DNA from: Clostridiales bacterium
GTDB lineage: Bacteria; Bacillota; Clostridia; Christensenellales; Borkfalkiaceae
Direction of reading: 5' to 3'
NCBI GenBank assembly: GCA_015069265.1
Contig: SVIY01000004.1
Location: 1 to 42,555, forward strand
DNA length: 42,555 bases
Made by a program: the position numbers and the translations under genes
In this document: in pieces, positions 17,813-28,006 of the stretch
Numbering within the stretch: the first letter of the stretch is position 1
How the letters are laid out: the number at the start of each line of letters is the position of its first letter
The notes under the pieces: model-generated
Told to the model about the DNA's origin: nothing
Databases searched by the model: none
What the model saw: only the letters and a program-made list of their open reading frames with translations

Positions 17813-18148
17813 ATGCAACAGATAATTTTAGATAAGCGTTTACAAACAATGGTAGAAGACTACGTTCCGAGTGGGGAAATTTTAGATGAGCTCGTTTGTT
17901 TTTTCTCTATATTTTCCGACTACACAAGGCTTCGTATAATTTCCGCGCTATCAATTAGTGAAATGTGCGTAAGCGACATATCAAACCTACTAAAACTAAA
18001 TCAAACTACCGTATCACACCAACTGCGGTTATTAAAGAACATGAATGCAGTAACGACCAAAAGACAAGGCAAAATAGTATTTTATTCTCTTCGCAACGAA
18101 ACACTTTCCGACGTACTTTTAAAGGGAGTGGAATTTTTAGGCTATTAA
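17813..18148 (+). CDS. ArsR/SmtB-family winged-helix regulator
   Basis: FSDYTRLRIISALSISEMCVSDISNLLKLNQTTVSHQLRLLKNMNAVTTKRQGKIVFYSL; AGGAGGGG Shine-Dalgarno. Confidence 0.92.
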   Translation: MQQIILDKRLQTMVEDYVPSGEILDELVCFFSIFSDYTRLRIISALSISEMCVSDISNLLKLNQTTVSHQLRLLKNMNAVTTKRQGKIVFYSLRNETLSDVLLKGVEFLGY

Positions 18149-18187
18149 CCGCTTGTAAATTATAAAAAAATCGGTTATAATAAATTC

Positions 18188-20011
18188 GTGAACGAACTAC
18201 AAGAGAAATTAAAACATTTGCCCACTAACCCCGGCGTTTACGTTATGTTATCGGCGGATGGGCAAATAATATACGTCGGCAAGGCAAAAAATATAAAAAA
18301 TCGTGTTAGACAGTATTTTACAAACGCCGTAAAGACCGACAAAGTTATGGCAATGGTCAAAAACGTTGCCGACTTTTATTATATAATTGTTCCGAGCGAA
18401 ATTGACGCGCTATCATTAGAGAACAACCTTATTAAAAAGCATAAGCCTAGATATAACATTTTATTAAAGGACGATAAGACTTATCCGTACCTTAAAATTG
18501 ATTTAAAGGAAGATTTTCCCACCTTTAAGGTGACTAGAAAAATCAAGCGCGACGGTGCAAAATATTTTGGACCTTTTATGGGGGGCGTGTCGGTTAAAAG
18601 CGTACTAGAACTCATAAATCTAGCGTTCGGTATTCGTCCTTGCGAAAAAAAACTTTTTAAGGATAAATGCCTAAAAGAGTGCTTAAACTATCATATAAGG
18701 AAGTGCTACGCACCGTGTGCGGGCAAGATTTCCCCAGAAGAATATTTACAAAAGGTGCAAGGCGCAATAGACTTTTTGAGTGGCGATACGACAGAGACCG
18801 AAAAACTCTTGAAAGAAAAGATGATGCTTGCAAGCCAAAGGGAAGAATTTGAACTTGCGCTAAAATATAAAGAAAACCTTTTGAGTTTAGAAAAAATCGG
18901 ACTCAAACGCTTGACCGCGCTAAACAAGTTCTTAAACGCGGACGTTATCGCGCATAGAGCAAACGGCATATACTCGACCATAAACGTGTTGTTTGTTAGA
19001 AACGGCAGAATGCTAGGCAGTAAAAACTTTGCTTTTGAAAGCGCAGCCCTCTCCGATGGGGACGCTCTTTCAGAGTTTATTATGCGCTACTATAAAAAAG
19101 ATTCGGATATCCCCGACGAAATTATAAGTGACGTGGAAATCACCGATTCAGACGTTATAGAAAAGTTTATAAAAGAAAACTACTCAAAGTCGGTTAGTAT
19201 TTTGTGCGTAAAGCAAGGCGTTCGCCGTCAACTCACCGATATGGCAGGGGTAAACGCGGAAGAACATTTGTCCACTGCGGTGGACAAGATAAAACACAAA
19301 AACGACATGACCATATCTGCTTGCAAGGCACTTCAAGAAAAGCTTTCGCTTAAAAACTATCCCAAGCGTATGGAATGCTATGACATATCCAACATTAGTG
19401 GTGTGGATAAGGTGGGAAGTATGGTCGTATTTATCGACGGACAGGCGGATAGAGATTCGTATCGCAGGTTTAAGATAAAGTCATTCGAGGGGGCGGACGA
19501 TTATAGGAGCCACCAAGAAATGATGCAAAGGCGGTTGGATAGACTTGTTACCGACGCGGAAAAATTCCCCAAACCCGACCTAGTTATTATAGATGGTGGA
19601 AAAGGTCAGTTGTCGGCAGTTAAAGAGATTTTCGAACAAAAGGGCATAACGGACGTAGACCTCATTTCGCTCGCAGAACGAGAGGAAGAAATCTTTACGC
19701 TCGACAGTTCAACCCCGATAGTGCTTGATAGGAGAGATTATTGCTTAAAAATGCTTCAACGTATTCGTGACGAAGCGCACCGTTTTGCAATAACTTACCA
19801 CCGCACTTTGCGTGGAAAACGCGCACTTTCCTCTGTTTTGGATAGTATAAAGGGACTTGGCAAGGTTAGGAAAATGGCGTTATTGGAGCGGTTTCGTGAC
19901 CTTGGCGGAATAATTTCCGCAACCGAGGAGCAACTAAAAGAAGTAGAGGGTATTGGCGAGAAGCAAGCAAGAGCAATAATTGAACACTTAACCAAGGAAG
20001 GACTCAAATAA
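18188..20011 (+). CDS. uvrC: Excinuclease ABC subunit C
   Basis: GIY-YIG domain (NPGVYVMLSADGQIIYVGKAKNIKNRVRQYF), ECYDISNISG, C-terminal HhH. Confidence 0.97.
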   Translation: MNELQEKLKHLPTNPGVYVMLSADGQIIYVGKAKNIKNRVRQYFTNAVKTDKVMAMVKNVADFYYIIVPSEIDALSLENNLIKKHKPRYNILLKDDKTYPYLKIDLKEDFPTFKVTRKIKRDGAKYFGPFMGGVSVKSVLELINLAFGIRPCEKKLFKDKCLKECLNYHIRKCYAPCAGKISPEEYLQKVQGAIDFLSGDTTETEKLLKEKMMLASQREEFELALKYKENLLSLEKIGLKRLTALNKFLNADVIAHRANGIYSTINVLFVRNGRMLGSKNFAFESAALSDGDALSEFIMRYYKKDSDIPDEIISDVEITDSDVIEKFIKENYSKSVSILCVKQGVRRQLTDMAGVNAEEHLSTAVDKIKHKNDMTISACKALQEKLSLKNYPKRMECYDISNISGVDKVGSMVVFIDGQADRDSYRRFKIKSFEGADDYRSHQEMMQRRLDRLVTDAEKFPKPDLVIIDGGKGQLSAVKEIFEQKGITDVDLISLAEREEEIFTLDSSTPIVLDRRDYCLKMLQRIRDEAHRFAITYHRTLRGKRALSSVLDSIKGLGKVRKMALLERFRDLGGIISATEEQLKEVEGIGEKQARAIIEHLTKEGLK

Positions 20012-20823
20012 TGAAATATCAATTATTTATAAGCGATTACGACGGAACGCTAGGGTTAGCACCACGTAACAACATTGATTCCGAAACGCTAGACGCTATA
20101 AAAAAGTTTACAGATAAGGGCGGAATATTCGTAGTTTGTACAGGCAGAGAAACGTCCTCAATCATGCGAATATTAAAAGCGCACGGTTTAGAGGGGGTAG
20201 TTGCATCCTTTCAAGGCGCTAGGATAACCGAGATACAAAGCGGTAGGGTAATATTTAACGGTGGACTTGACGCAAAGACTGCGCTAGAAGCTCTTGACGC
20301 GGTAGATGGAAGCGGTTTAACCCCGATAGCGTACGGTGAGAGCGAACTTTACGTTCAAGAAACAAACCCGTACGTCGAGTTGTATGAAAGAGCAGTAAAC
20401 CTATATGGTAAGGTTACCGATATTAAAGAGGAAGTTTTACGCCAAGGCGAGAACGTAAGCAAAATTTGTTGGCTTGGCGATGAAAACGTTGTGTACGACG
20501 TGGAAAAACGCTTAAACGAAGTATACAAAGGTAAAAGACTAAAGTTCAATAGCGGTGCAAAGTGTTTGCTTGAAGCAATAAACCCCGAACACGGAAAGGG
20601 AAATGCGGTTAGAATTATCGCAGACCATTACGGAGTTCCGCTTGACAAAATATTAGCGGTGGGCGATAGCACGAACGACGTAGACCTAATCGTTGGGCCG
20701 TGGCATGGTGTTGCCGTTGGCGACGGTAGGGAAGAACTTAAAAAGGTGGCAAAGGAAGTGACCGTTCCCTTTAACGAAAAACCCGTAAAGGTACTGCTTG
20801 AAAAATATTGTATTAACGATTGA
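20011..20823 (+). CDS. Cof-type HAD-superfamily hydrolase
   Basis: ISDYDGTLG, FVVCTGRE, ILAVGDSTNDVDLI motifs. Confidence 0.9.
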   Translation: MKYQLFISDYDGTLGLAPRNNIDSETLDAIKKFTDKGGIFVVCTGRETSSIMRILKAHGLEGVVASFQGARITEIQSGRVIFNGGLDAKTALEALDAVDGSGLTPIAYGESELYVQETNPYVELYERAVNLYGKVTDIKEEVLRQGENVSKICWLGDENVVYDVEKRLNEVYKGKRLKFNSGAKCLLEAINPEHGKGNAVRIIADHYGVPLDKILAVGDSTNDVDLIVGPWHGVAVGDGREELKKVAKEVTVPFNEKPVKVLLEKYCIND

Positions 20824-20845
20824 TTTACATAAGACAGGATTAGAC

Positions 20846-23191
20846 ATGGAAGAAAAAGACTTGATTAATTTAATTACAGAAGAAAAAGGGGCAAAGATAA
20901 TGCCCTTGATAGCGTTGCGAGGTAAAGTGTTATTCCCCAAGACCTATCTTAATTTTGACGTGGGTAGACCGCAATCGGTGGCGGCAATAAACAAGGCTGT
21001 TACCGAAAAGACGGATATATTCATAGCAGCGCAAAAGAACGCGTTTATAGAATCGCCCAAAATATCGGAGATTTTGACTTGCGGTGTTATCGCGCGCATT
21101 AAACAAGTGGTAAAGGTTCAAAACTCATCTAACGTAAAAGTGTCGGTAGAGGCAATTGCTAGAGCGAAAATCGTTGAGTTTATTGACACAAAAGACCATT
21201 TTACCGTTGCCGTTCAAGAAGCACCGTATATAAACGACAGTACAGAGGCGGAGACGGAAGCTTATTTTAGAGTGGCTAAAAACGCGTTCTACGAGTATGC
21301 ACTTGCCGATAAGCGTATTTCCAAAGAGATGCTCGGCACAATAACCGAAATTAAAACGCCGAACGAATTTGTGGATAATGCCATAACTATCGTCAACTTT
21401 AAGGAAGAAGACGTTCAAGTTATATTAGAAACGGACGATACGGTAAAGAGATTAGTTGCGTTTGAAAAGCTTTTTAGCAGAGAGTCGGAAATTTTAAGAA
21501 TAGAGCGCAAAATCACGGGTAAGGTGCGCCAAAGCATAGATAAGAGCCAAAAGGAGTTTTATTTAAGAGAGCAATTAAAGGCAATTCATACTGAACTTGG
21601 CGACGACCCTGAAGAAGGGGAGGAACTTGCTCAAAAAATCAAAGAGAAAAACCTTCCCAAAGATATTGAAGAAAAGGCGCTAAAAGAGGTAAAAAGACTT
21701 GATAAAATCAACCCCTCATCTCCCGATTATTCGATTATTTTAAATTATCTCGATTGGATAAGAGATTTGCCGTTTAACGAAGCGACTGAAGATACGGACG
21801 ACTTAAAAGTGGCAAAAGAAGTGCTCGATAAAGACCATTTCGGTTTGGAAAAGGTTAAACAAAGAATAGTAGAATACCTCGCTGTATTACACTTAACAAA
21901 AGAGATAAAAGGCCCGATACTGTGCTTTGTAGGGCCTCCTGGGGTCGGTAAAACCTCTGTTGCGACCTCCATTGCAAGAGCGCTTAATAGAAAGTTTGTT
22001 CGCATGAGCCTTGGCGGTGTTAAGGACGAGGCGGAAATTAGAGGACATAGAAGAACTTACGTTGGCGCGCGTCCTGGAAGAATTATATTTGAACTTAAAA
22101 ACGCAGGCACTAAAAACCCCGTCTTTTTGCTTGACGAGATAGACAAACTATCCTCCGATATACACGGAGACCCCGCTTCTGCGCTGTTAGAGGTGCTTGA
22201 CCCCGAACAAAACACCACTTTCCGCGATAGATTTTTGGAAGTTCCGTTCGACCTTTCAAAAGTTATGTTCATAACTACTGCAAACACCGTGGACACAATT
22301 CCACAGCCTTTGCTTGACAGAATGGAAGTTATTGAACTCAACGGATATACAAACGAAGAAAAGTTGGAGATAGCAAAGCGTTATCTTATTCCTAAACAAA
22401 TCAAAAACAACGGCTTAACTCCTGCAAAAGTGGAGATTACCGATGAGGCAATAAACGAAATTATAGTCGGCTATACTATGGAGGCAGGCGTTAGAAATTT
22501 AGAACGCGAGCTATCTAGTGTTATTAGAAAAATTGCGGCAAAAGTTGCCGAGAATAAGCGTACGCGCCGTCAAGTAGTAAAGGCGGATGACGTTGATAAA
22601 TACCTAGGCGTCAAGAAATATCTTCGCGATAAAACGCTTGATAAAGACGAGATAGGCGCTTGTACGGGACTTGCTTGGACTAGCGTCGGCGGAACAACGC
22701 TCACCATTGAAGTAAGCCTTATGAAAGGTAAGGGCGAAATTCTTCTTACAGGTAAACTTGGCGACGTTATGAAAGAGTCGGCGCGCGCAGCTATAAGCTA
22801 TATACGTTCTAGAGCGGTTAAGTTCGGCATTGACGAGGAAAGGTTTGAAAAGACGGATATCCACGTTCACGTTCCCGAGGGCGCAACCCCGAAAGACGGA
22901 CCGAGCGCTGGTATAACTATGGCGACTGCCATACTTTCCGCATTCACCGAAAAGCCCGTCAGACGAAACGTTGCAATGACGGGTGAGATTACCCTACGCG
23001 GAAAGGTACTGCCGATAGGCGGACTTAAAGAAAAAGCACTCGCTGCTTATAGGCAGGGGATAAAGGACGTTATTATTCCTACCGCGAACAAAAAAGACTT
23101 GCAAGATATACCAAAAGAAATACGAAAAGAAATCAACTTTATTACCGCTGATAGCGTTGAAGAAGTGTTTGAGCGCGCAATAAAGTTTTAG
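20846..23191 (+). CDS. lon: ATP-dependent protease Lon
   Basis: AAA+ P-loop [18 protein letters not shown]; proteolytic [20 protein letters not shown]; start uncertain (likely ATG 20846, [12 protein letters not shown] track starts at 20798). Confidence 0.97.
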   Translation: MEEKDLINLITEEKGAKIMPLIALRGKVLFPKTYLNFDVGRPQSVAAINKAVTEKTDIFIAAQKNAFIESPKISEILTCGVIARIKQVVKVQNSSNVKVSVEAIARAKIVEFIDTKDHFTVAVQEAPYINDSTEAETEAYFRVAKNAFYEYALADKRISKEMLGTITEIKTPNEFVDNAITIVNFKEEDVQVILETDDTVKRLVAFEKLFSRESEILRIERKITGKVRQSIDKSQKEFYLREQLKAIHTELGDDPEEGEELAQKIKEKNLPKDIEEKALKEVKRLDKINPSSPDYSIILNYLDWIRDLPFNEATEDTDDLKVAKEVLDKDHFGLEKVKQRIVEYLAVLHLTKEIKGPILCFVGPPGVGKTSVATSIARALNRKFVRMSLGGVKDEAEIRGHRRTYVGARPGRIIFELKNAGTKNPVFLLDEIDKLSSDIHGDPASALLEVLDPEQNTTFRDRFLEVPFDLSKVMFITTANTVDTIPQPLLDRMEVIELNGYTNEEKLEIAKRYLIPKQIKNNGLTPAKVEITDEAINEIIVGYTMEAGVRNLERELSSVIRKIAAKVAENKRTRRQVVKADDVDKYLGVKKYLRDKTLDKDEIGACTGLAWTSVGGTTLTIEVSLMKGKGEILLTGKLGDVMKESARAAISYIRSRAVKFGIDEERFEKTDIHVHVPEGATPKDGPSAGITMATAILSAFTEKPVRRNVAMTGEITLRGKVLPIGGLKEKALAAYRQGIKDVIIPTANKKDLQDIPKEIRKEINFITADSVEEVFERAIKF

Positions 23192-23200
23192 GAGAGAAAA

Positions 23201-23803
23201 ATGAAGATAAAGGAAGCAACCTTTATAACGAGCGTTGCGAGTAAAGACAAGTTTCTAAAAGTCGATAAGCCTCTTATCGCCATTTGTGGAAAGTCTAACG
23301 TGGGCAAGAGTTCGCTTATAAATATGCTCGCTAACCGTAAAAAACTTGCGAAAACTTCGGTTACTCCAGGAAGGACAAGGCTCATTAACTACTTTGATTT
23401 TGGCGACTTCGTGCTTGCCGACCTACCCGGTTACGGCTTTGCAAAGGTCAGTAAGGAAGAAAAGAAAAAGTGGGGACAACTATTGGAGAGTTTTTTAGCA
23501 ACCCAAGATATTAAACTCGTACTCTCACTTGTGGATATCCGTCACGACCCGACGGGCGATGATAAAATGATGATAGACTACCTATATCACTACGCGCTCC
23601 CCTTTATTTTGGTTGCTACCAAAGCGGATAAGCTTCCCAAAACCAAGGTTAAGCCAAGACTAAAAGAGATTGCCACCTCACTTTGCGTGGGCATTGGCGA
23701 CCTAACCGCTTCAAGCGCGGAAAAGGCGATTGGCAAGGAAGAGATTTTAGAGAAAATAGAGCAAGCAATCTTGGTAGAGCAAGAACAAATAGAAGAAGAA
23801 TAA
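23201..23803 (+). CDS. engB: Ribosome biogenesis GTPase YsxC/EngB
   Basis: AICGKSNVGKSSLINMLANRKKLAKTSVTPGRTRLINYF; DLPGYGFA; typical lon-engB adjacency. Confidence 0.96.
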   Translation: MKIKEATFITSVASKDKFLKVDKPLIAICGKSNVGKSSLINMLANRKKLAKTSVTPGRTRLINYFDFGDFVLADLPGYGFAKVSKEEKKKWGQLLESFLATQDIKLVLSLVDIRHDPTGDDKMMIDYLYHYALPFILVATKADKLPKTKVKPRLKEIATSLCVGIGDLTASSAEKAIGKEEILEKIEQAILVEQEQIEEE

Positions 23804-23816
23804 ATTTGCAATAATA

Positions 23817-23845
23817 AACCCCCGTAGGATGCTCCTACGGGGGTT
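23817..23845. terminator. Bidirectional intrinsic terminator
   Basis: AACCCCCGTAGGA-TGC-TCCTACGGGGGTT. Confidence 0.88.
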
Positions 23846-23865
23846 AAAGTTTACTTTATATGTGT

Positions 23866-24543
23866 TTATTCGGTTTTTTCTCCGTATAACTTGACGCGCA
23901 TACGGGGAAGGGCGGTTTCAGCAGAGCCTAACGGCTCGTTTGCTCTGCGGTAATCGTGTTTATCGCAAAAACTTTTGAGCTCTGTGCGAAGTCTAGTAAA
24001 GTTGCGGTTTTGGGTGGATGATAGGACGGAAACGTATTCGTTTTTCATAAACCCTGCATACGAAGAATAGCGCAATAGCTCGGCGTAGTGATGCAAGCAA
24101 AAGCCTTTTGAGGCTATTATAGTCCTAAAGAAGTCTTTTTCTTTTTCGAACATTTGCGCAATGGTTTTGTAATATTTCACCATACTTTCTTCGGTGAGAG
24201 CACAGATAACGCAACTTCTACTCGCCTCGTCAATCTGGTCGGCAAGTTTTTTAGCTTGCTTTGCGTTATTAATTTCACCGATAAAGCTACTTAACACTTC
24301 TGCGCGAGTGTCTATTTGTAGCGCTACGGAAAGTTTGTTTTTTCTAGTAAAGAGCATGTCGAAATGGCGTGAACAAAACCCTCTTTTACCAACGGTTATT
24401 CGGGTATTTTCCTCCATTACCGCATCGTTCAAGAATTCGTGTAAAAACTGTTCTTCGACAATCTTTTTGATTTCGCAGAGCGGACATTCGCAGTCAACGT
24501 TAAATTTTTCTTTAATTAAACCTGTGTCAATATGATATCCCAT
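23866..24543 (-). CDS. Cysteine-motif protein of unknown function, probably DUF6062-like
   Basis: Two repeats of CxxC followed by GFCxxH: CPLC...RGFCSRHF and CVIC...KGFCLHHY; family assignment from memory. Confidence 0.65.
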   Translation of the reverse strand: MGYHIDTGLIKEKFNVDCECPLCEIKKIVEEQFLHEFLNDAVMEENTRITVGKRGFCSRHFDMLFTRKNKLSVALQIDTRAEVLSSFIGEINNAKQAKKLADQIDEASRSCVICALTEESMVKYYKTIAQMFEKEKDFFRTIIASKGFCLHHYAELLRYSSYAGFMKNEYVSVLSSTQNRNFTRLRTELKSFCDKHDYRRANEPLGSAETALPRMRVKLYGEKTE

Positions 24544-24644
24544 GCGAATATTATAACAAAATCAAGGGCAAAATACAAGCGATTGCTTGATTTTGTTATT
24601 TTTAAGGTATATAATAATTATATAAACTGTTAGAAGGTGTTTTT

Positions 24645-25469
24645 ATGATTTCAAAAAGAGTGGACCTTTACAAAGAATTTAACCTTACTCGCCCCGAGGG
24701 TGGACAAGGATATTTGGATACTTACGTTTTAGACCCTATATATCAGGGAAGAATTAGACCTGCTATGCTAGTAATTGCAGGCGGTGGGTATTCTGCCGTG
24801 TCACTTCGCGAGAAAGAGCCTATCGCGTTAAGATATGCTATCAAGGGAATTACGCCCTTTACGTTAACTTACTCGGTTAAGCCTTTGCACTTCCCAACGC
24901 AACTTTTGGAAGCGTCTATGGCTATGATTTACATAAGGGAACACGCGGAAGAGTTTATGATTGACCCCGAAAAGATTTGCGCTATCGGATTTTCTGCCGG
25001 TGCGCACCTAACGGGTATGCTCGCAACTATGTTTGATTGCAAGGAAGTCAAAGAAGCGTTCGGGGAAAGAGCAAAACTTATTAAACCTAACGAGGTTATA
25101 TTCTCATATGCTGTTGTCAGCAACGAATACTATGCACATCAAGGTAGTATAATAAACATTTCGGGCGGATGCAAACGTCTTGCGAATAGATTGTCTATTG
25201 AAAAACACGTTAAAAAGAATAGCCCCCCTGCATTTATTTGGGGAACGCTTAACGACGGGGTGGTGCCGTCTGAAAACTCTTTTGCACTCGCTAGAGCATA
25301 TAAAGAAAAGGGTATACCGTTTGAGTTCCACATGTTTGAAAACGGTTCTCACGGCTTGTCCGTTGCAACCGAGGAGACAAGGTTTGTAAACGGTCCCGTA
25401 CAAGCGTGGATAGATTTGTCTACTACTTGGCTTATTCAAAGAGGGTACGTTATAAAAGATATTTTATAA
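24645..25469 (+). CDS. Alpha/beta hydrolase, esterase-like
   Basis: Nucleophile elbow AIGFSAGAHLTGML; oxyanion-type VIAGGGYSAVS; C-terminal GSHGL. Confidence 0.88.
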   Translation: MISKRVDLYKEFNLTRPEGGQGYLDTYVLDPIYQGRIRPAMLVIAGGGYSAVSLREKEPIALRYAIKGITPFTLTYSVKPLHFPTQLLEASMAMIYIREHAEEFMIDPEKICAIGFSAGAHLTGMLATMFDCKEVKEAFGERAKLIKPNEVIFSYAVVSNEYYAHQGSIINISGGCKRLANRLSIEKHVKKNSPPAFIWGTLNDGVVPSENSFALARAYKEKGIPFEFHMFENGSHGLSVATEETRFVNGPVQAWIDLSTTWLIQRGYVIKDIL

Positions 25470-25479
25470 GGGGAAGTAA

Positions 25480-26274
25480 ATGTTAAAAAAATGGGGTTTA
25501 GTGCTTGGCGCTGGCGGAAGCCGTGGCGTTGCGCACGCTGGGTTTATAAAAGCTTTAGAAGAAGCGAAACTTTCGCCCGACTTTGTCACGGGGTGCTCTA
25601 TGGGTGCTATCGTTGGCGGTTGTTATGCAAAAGGTATTTCCGCTGATTTTATGAAAGGCGAACTGTTAACGCTTAAACCTAGACATCTCGTTGACTTATC
25701 ATTAAGACCTTTCCACAACAAAGCTTTTTTGCGCTCGAAAAAGGTGCGCAAGAAAATGGGCAGTTATTTAGGAGAAGATACTTTTAACGACCTTAAAATA
25801 CCTTTTTCTTGTGTCGCAGTGGACGTTGTTTCTGGACAAACGAAGACCTTTTCTGGAGAGGAAAAGGTGCTTGACGGTGTGCTTGCAAGTTCTGCAATAC
25901 CTTGCGTGTTTAAGCCCGTTCAGTATGGCGATATGTTGCTCGTGGACGGTGGAATAAAACAAAGGCTTCCGATAGAACAAGTGCGTGAAATGGGCGCAGA
26001 AGTTGTGGTCGTTGTTGACGTGCTTGGCGGAATGCGAGTTATGGAGGGTAAAAAAAGGCTACCGTCTATGCTTTTCCGTATGATAGACGTGTACGATACC
26101 GTCCTTGCGGAAGAAAAATTAAAATTACAAGCGCCAGACCTCTATTTAACTCCCGACCTTGGCAATATGTCGCAGTATAAATTTAAGGGGTTAGACAACG
26201 CTTATCAAAAGGGTTATGAACTTGGAATAAAGAACGTTAGTTCAATAAAGTCGTTAATCGGGATAGAAAATTAG
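25480..26274 (+). CDS. Patatin-like phospholipase (NTE/RssA type)
   Basis: GLVLGAGGSRGVAHAGFIKAL, GCSMGAIVGG (GxSxG) and LVDGGI (DGG) catalytic dyad motifs. Confidence 0.93.
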   Translation: MLKKWGLVLGAGGSRGVAHAGFIKALEEAKLSPDFVTGCSMGAIVGGCYAKGISADFMKGELLTLKPRHLVDLSLRPFHNKAFLRSKKVRKKMGSYLGEDTFNDLKIPFSCVAVDVVSGQTKTFSGEEKVLDGVLASSAIPCVFKPVQYGDMLLVDGGIKQRLPIEQVREMGAEVVVVVDVLGGMRVMEGKKRLPSMLFRMIDVYDTVLAEEKLKLQAPDLYLTPDLGNMSQYKFKGLDNAYQKGYELGIKNVSSIKSLIGIEN

Positions 26275-26371
26275 TAAAAACTTTAATTTGGTTAGGAAAA
26301 ATCGTTGATATTTTTTTTCTTTTATGATAATATGATTAGGCAAATTTGTTAAATTTGCTTAAATATAATAA

Positions 26372-26410
26372 GCTGGTGTGGCTCAGTCGGTAGAGCAGCT
26401 GATTCGTAAT
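26372..26410 (+). pseudogene. Truncated tRNA-Thr 5' half
   Basis: 39 nt identical to 26502-26540; diverges right after the anticodon loop; no matching 3' acceptor strand CACCAGC before the next tRNA. Confidence 0.85.
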
Positions 26411-26501
26411 TTCGTGCGATGCACGAAGGCGTTCGCTTCGCTCGGCTCCATCAGGTCTTGCGACCTGCCGTTGTTCCACCCGTAAAATTAAAACTAAATA
26501 A

Positions 26502-26577
26502 GCTGGTGTGGCTCAGTCGGTAGAGCAGCTGATTCGTAATCAGCAGGTCGTCAGTTCAAGTCTGATCACCAGCTCCA
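26502..26577 (+). tRNA. tRNA-Thr(CGT)
   Basis: Cloverleaf: GCTGGTG/CACCAGC acceptor, GCTC/GAGC D-stem, GCTGA-TTCGTAA-TCAGC anticodon arm, GTCAG-TTCAAGT-CTGAT T-arm, encoded CCA. Confidence 0.93.
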
Positions 26578-26630
26578 CAAAAAGTGTAGTTAATTACCAT
26601 AAAAAAGTAATTTACTACACTTTTTTAGTT
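26578..26630 (+). terminator. Intrinsic terminator of the tRNA
   Basis: AAAAAGTGTAGT...ACTACACTTTTTT inverted repeat with T tract. Confidence 0.75.
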
Positions 26631-26636
26631 TTATAA

Positions 26637-26665
26637 TTGACAAGGAAAAATTACTGTTATATAAT
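26637..26665 (+). promoter_or_regulatory. Promoter of the GH1 gene
   Basis: TTGACA (26637-26642), 17 nt, TATAAT (26660-26665). Confidence 0.8.
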
Positions 26666-26691
26666 TAAACAAAAACGTTAGGAGAGGAAAA

Positions 26692-27957
26692 ATGTTAGAC
26701 GTTTTTGCATTGAAAGATTATTCTTTCCCGAAAGATTTTTTCTGGGGTTCGGGGTATGCTGGGCATCAAGTAGAAGGTAACAATATTCACAGCCATAGAT
26801 GGCAAATGGAAACGGCAGGCAACTGGAACGAAAAGTCTGGGCTTGCTTGCAACAGTTACGAACTATACGATAAAGACTTTGCGCTCGCAAAAGAACTTGG
26901 TCATCAAGCGTTTAGAACGAGTGTTGAGTGGAGTAGAATTGAGCCGAGTGAGGGCGAATTTGTTCAAGAGGAAATTGAGCATTACGTTAAGCAGTTTGCC
27001 GATATGAAGGCAAAAGGCTTAAAGGTGTTCTGCACCCTAGTGCACCTTGCTTGGCCAGAATGGTTTAACAAAATCGGTGGATTTTCTACTTTGGAAAACC
27101 TTAAATATTTTGAAAGGTATTGTGAACTTGTTGTTCCACGCCTTGCTCCTTACGTTGATTATTGGAACGTTCTTAACGAACACAACTTAATGACACCTGA
27201 AATCAAACTTTCCTCAATCATTTTCCACGCAAGAGGATACCATATCATTAAGAAATATTCTAAGGCACCCGTAAGTAGTGCACACGCTCTTGTTTACTGC
27301 CACCCTTATCGTCCATTTGACGAGTGGGACAAGATGATGGCAAACCACTTTGATATGTGCAATAACGAATACTTCTTCCATGCAGTAAGAACGGGTGAAA
27401 TTGTTTTTCCGTTTAAGGACGCTATCTATGATAAAGACGTTAAAGATTGTTGCGACTATTGGTCGGTAAACACTTACGTTAGAAGGTTCTGCGACGCTAG
27501 AAAGGCAAACGGTATAGGCACGAGATATGAGTTTGGAAAGAGAGATTTTATTGATATTCCTTTCTATCTTGCAGAGTTTAACCCCGAGTGCATTATTTCA
27601 AACCTTTCACGATTAAAAGATAGACCTGTTATTATTACCGAAAACGGTTTTTCTGGTGACGATGATAGATTCCGTATTTGTTGGCTTGCGCTTTACCTTT
27701 CAGCACTTGCAGAGGCAATTAGAATGGGGGTAGACGTTAAAGGCTATCTTTACTGGTCGTTCTGCGACAACTATGAGTGGACGAGTTTCTTGCCTCGTTT
27801 TGGTCTTGTGGACTGCAACTTCAAAACCTTTGAAAGAACACCAAAGCCTAGCGCATATTTCTATAAAGAAATTATCGAAAACAATGGTTTCAATCAAGAC
27901 ATTTTAAGAAAATACTTAAAAGAAATTCCATCAATTAAGGACAGAAGAAAAAATTAA
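26692..27957 (+). CDS. Glycoside hydrolase family 1-like protein (beta-glucosidase/phospho-glucosidase type)
   Basis: FPKDFFWGSGYAGHQVEGN, FRTSVEWSRIEPSEGEF, WNVLNEHN (acid/base region), VIITENGFSGDDD (nucleophile), GYLYWSFCDNYEW. Confidence 0.92.
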   Translation: MLDVFALKDYSFPKDFFWGSGYAGHQVEGNNIHSHRWQMETAGNWNEKSGLACNSYELYDKDFALAKELGHQAFRTSVEWSRIEPSEGEFVQEEIEHYVKQFADMKAKGLKVFCTLVHLAWPEWFNKIGGFSTLENLKYFERYCELVVPRLAPYVDYWNVLNEHNLMTPEIKLSSIIFHARGYHIIKKYSKAPVSSAHALVYCHPYRPFDEWDKMMANHFDMCNNEYFFHAVRTGEIVFPFKDAIYDKDVKDCCDYWSVNTYVRRFCDARKANGIGTRYEFGKRDFIDIPFYLAEFNPECIISNLSRLKDRPVIITENGFSGDDDRFRICWLALYLSALAEAIRMGVDVKGYLYWSFCDNYEWTSFLPRFGLVDCNFKTFERTPKPSAYFYKEIIENNGFNQDILRKYLKEIPSIKDRRKN

Positions 27958-27968
27958 AATGTAAAAAA

Positions 27969-28003
27969 CAAAAAGCCGTGTTGCAAAAAGCAACACGGTT
28001 TAT
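27969..28003. terminator. Bidirectional intrinsic terminator
   Basis: GCCGTGTTGC-AAAAA-GCAACACGGT flanked by A and T tracts. Confidence 0.8.
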
Positions 28004-28006
28004 ATT

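Noticed and set aside
17813-18148. ArsR gene as part of a metal-resistance operon
   Set aside because: Followed by uvrC with no metal transporter nearby, and only one Cys in the usual metal-binding helix motif.
26372-26500. Upstream tRNA-like sequence as a functional, intron-containing tRNA
   Set aside because: No sequence before 26500 completes the anticodon stem, T-arm and CACCAGC acceptor strand; more likely a truncated duplicate.
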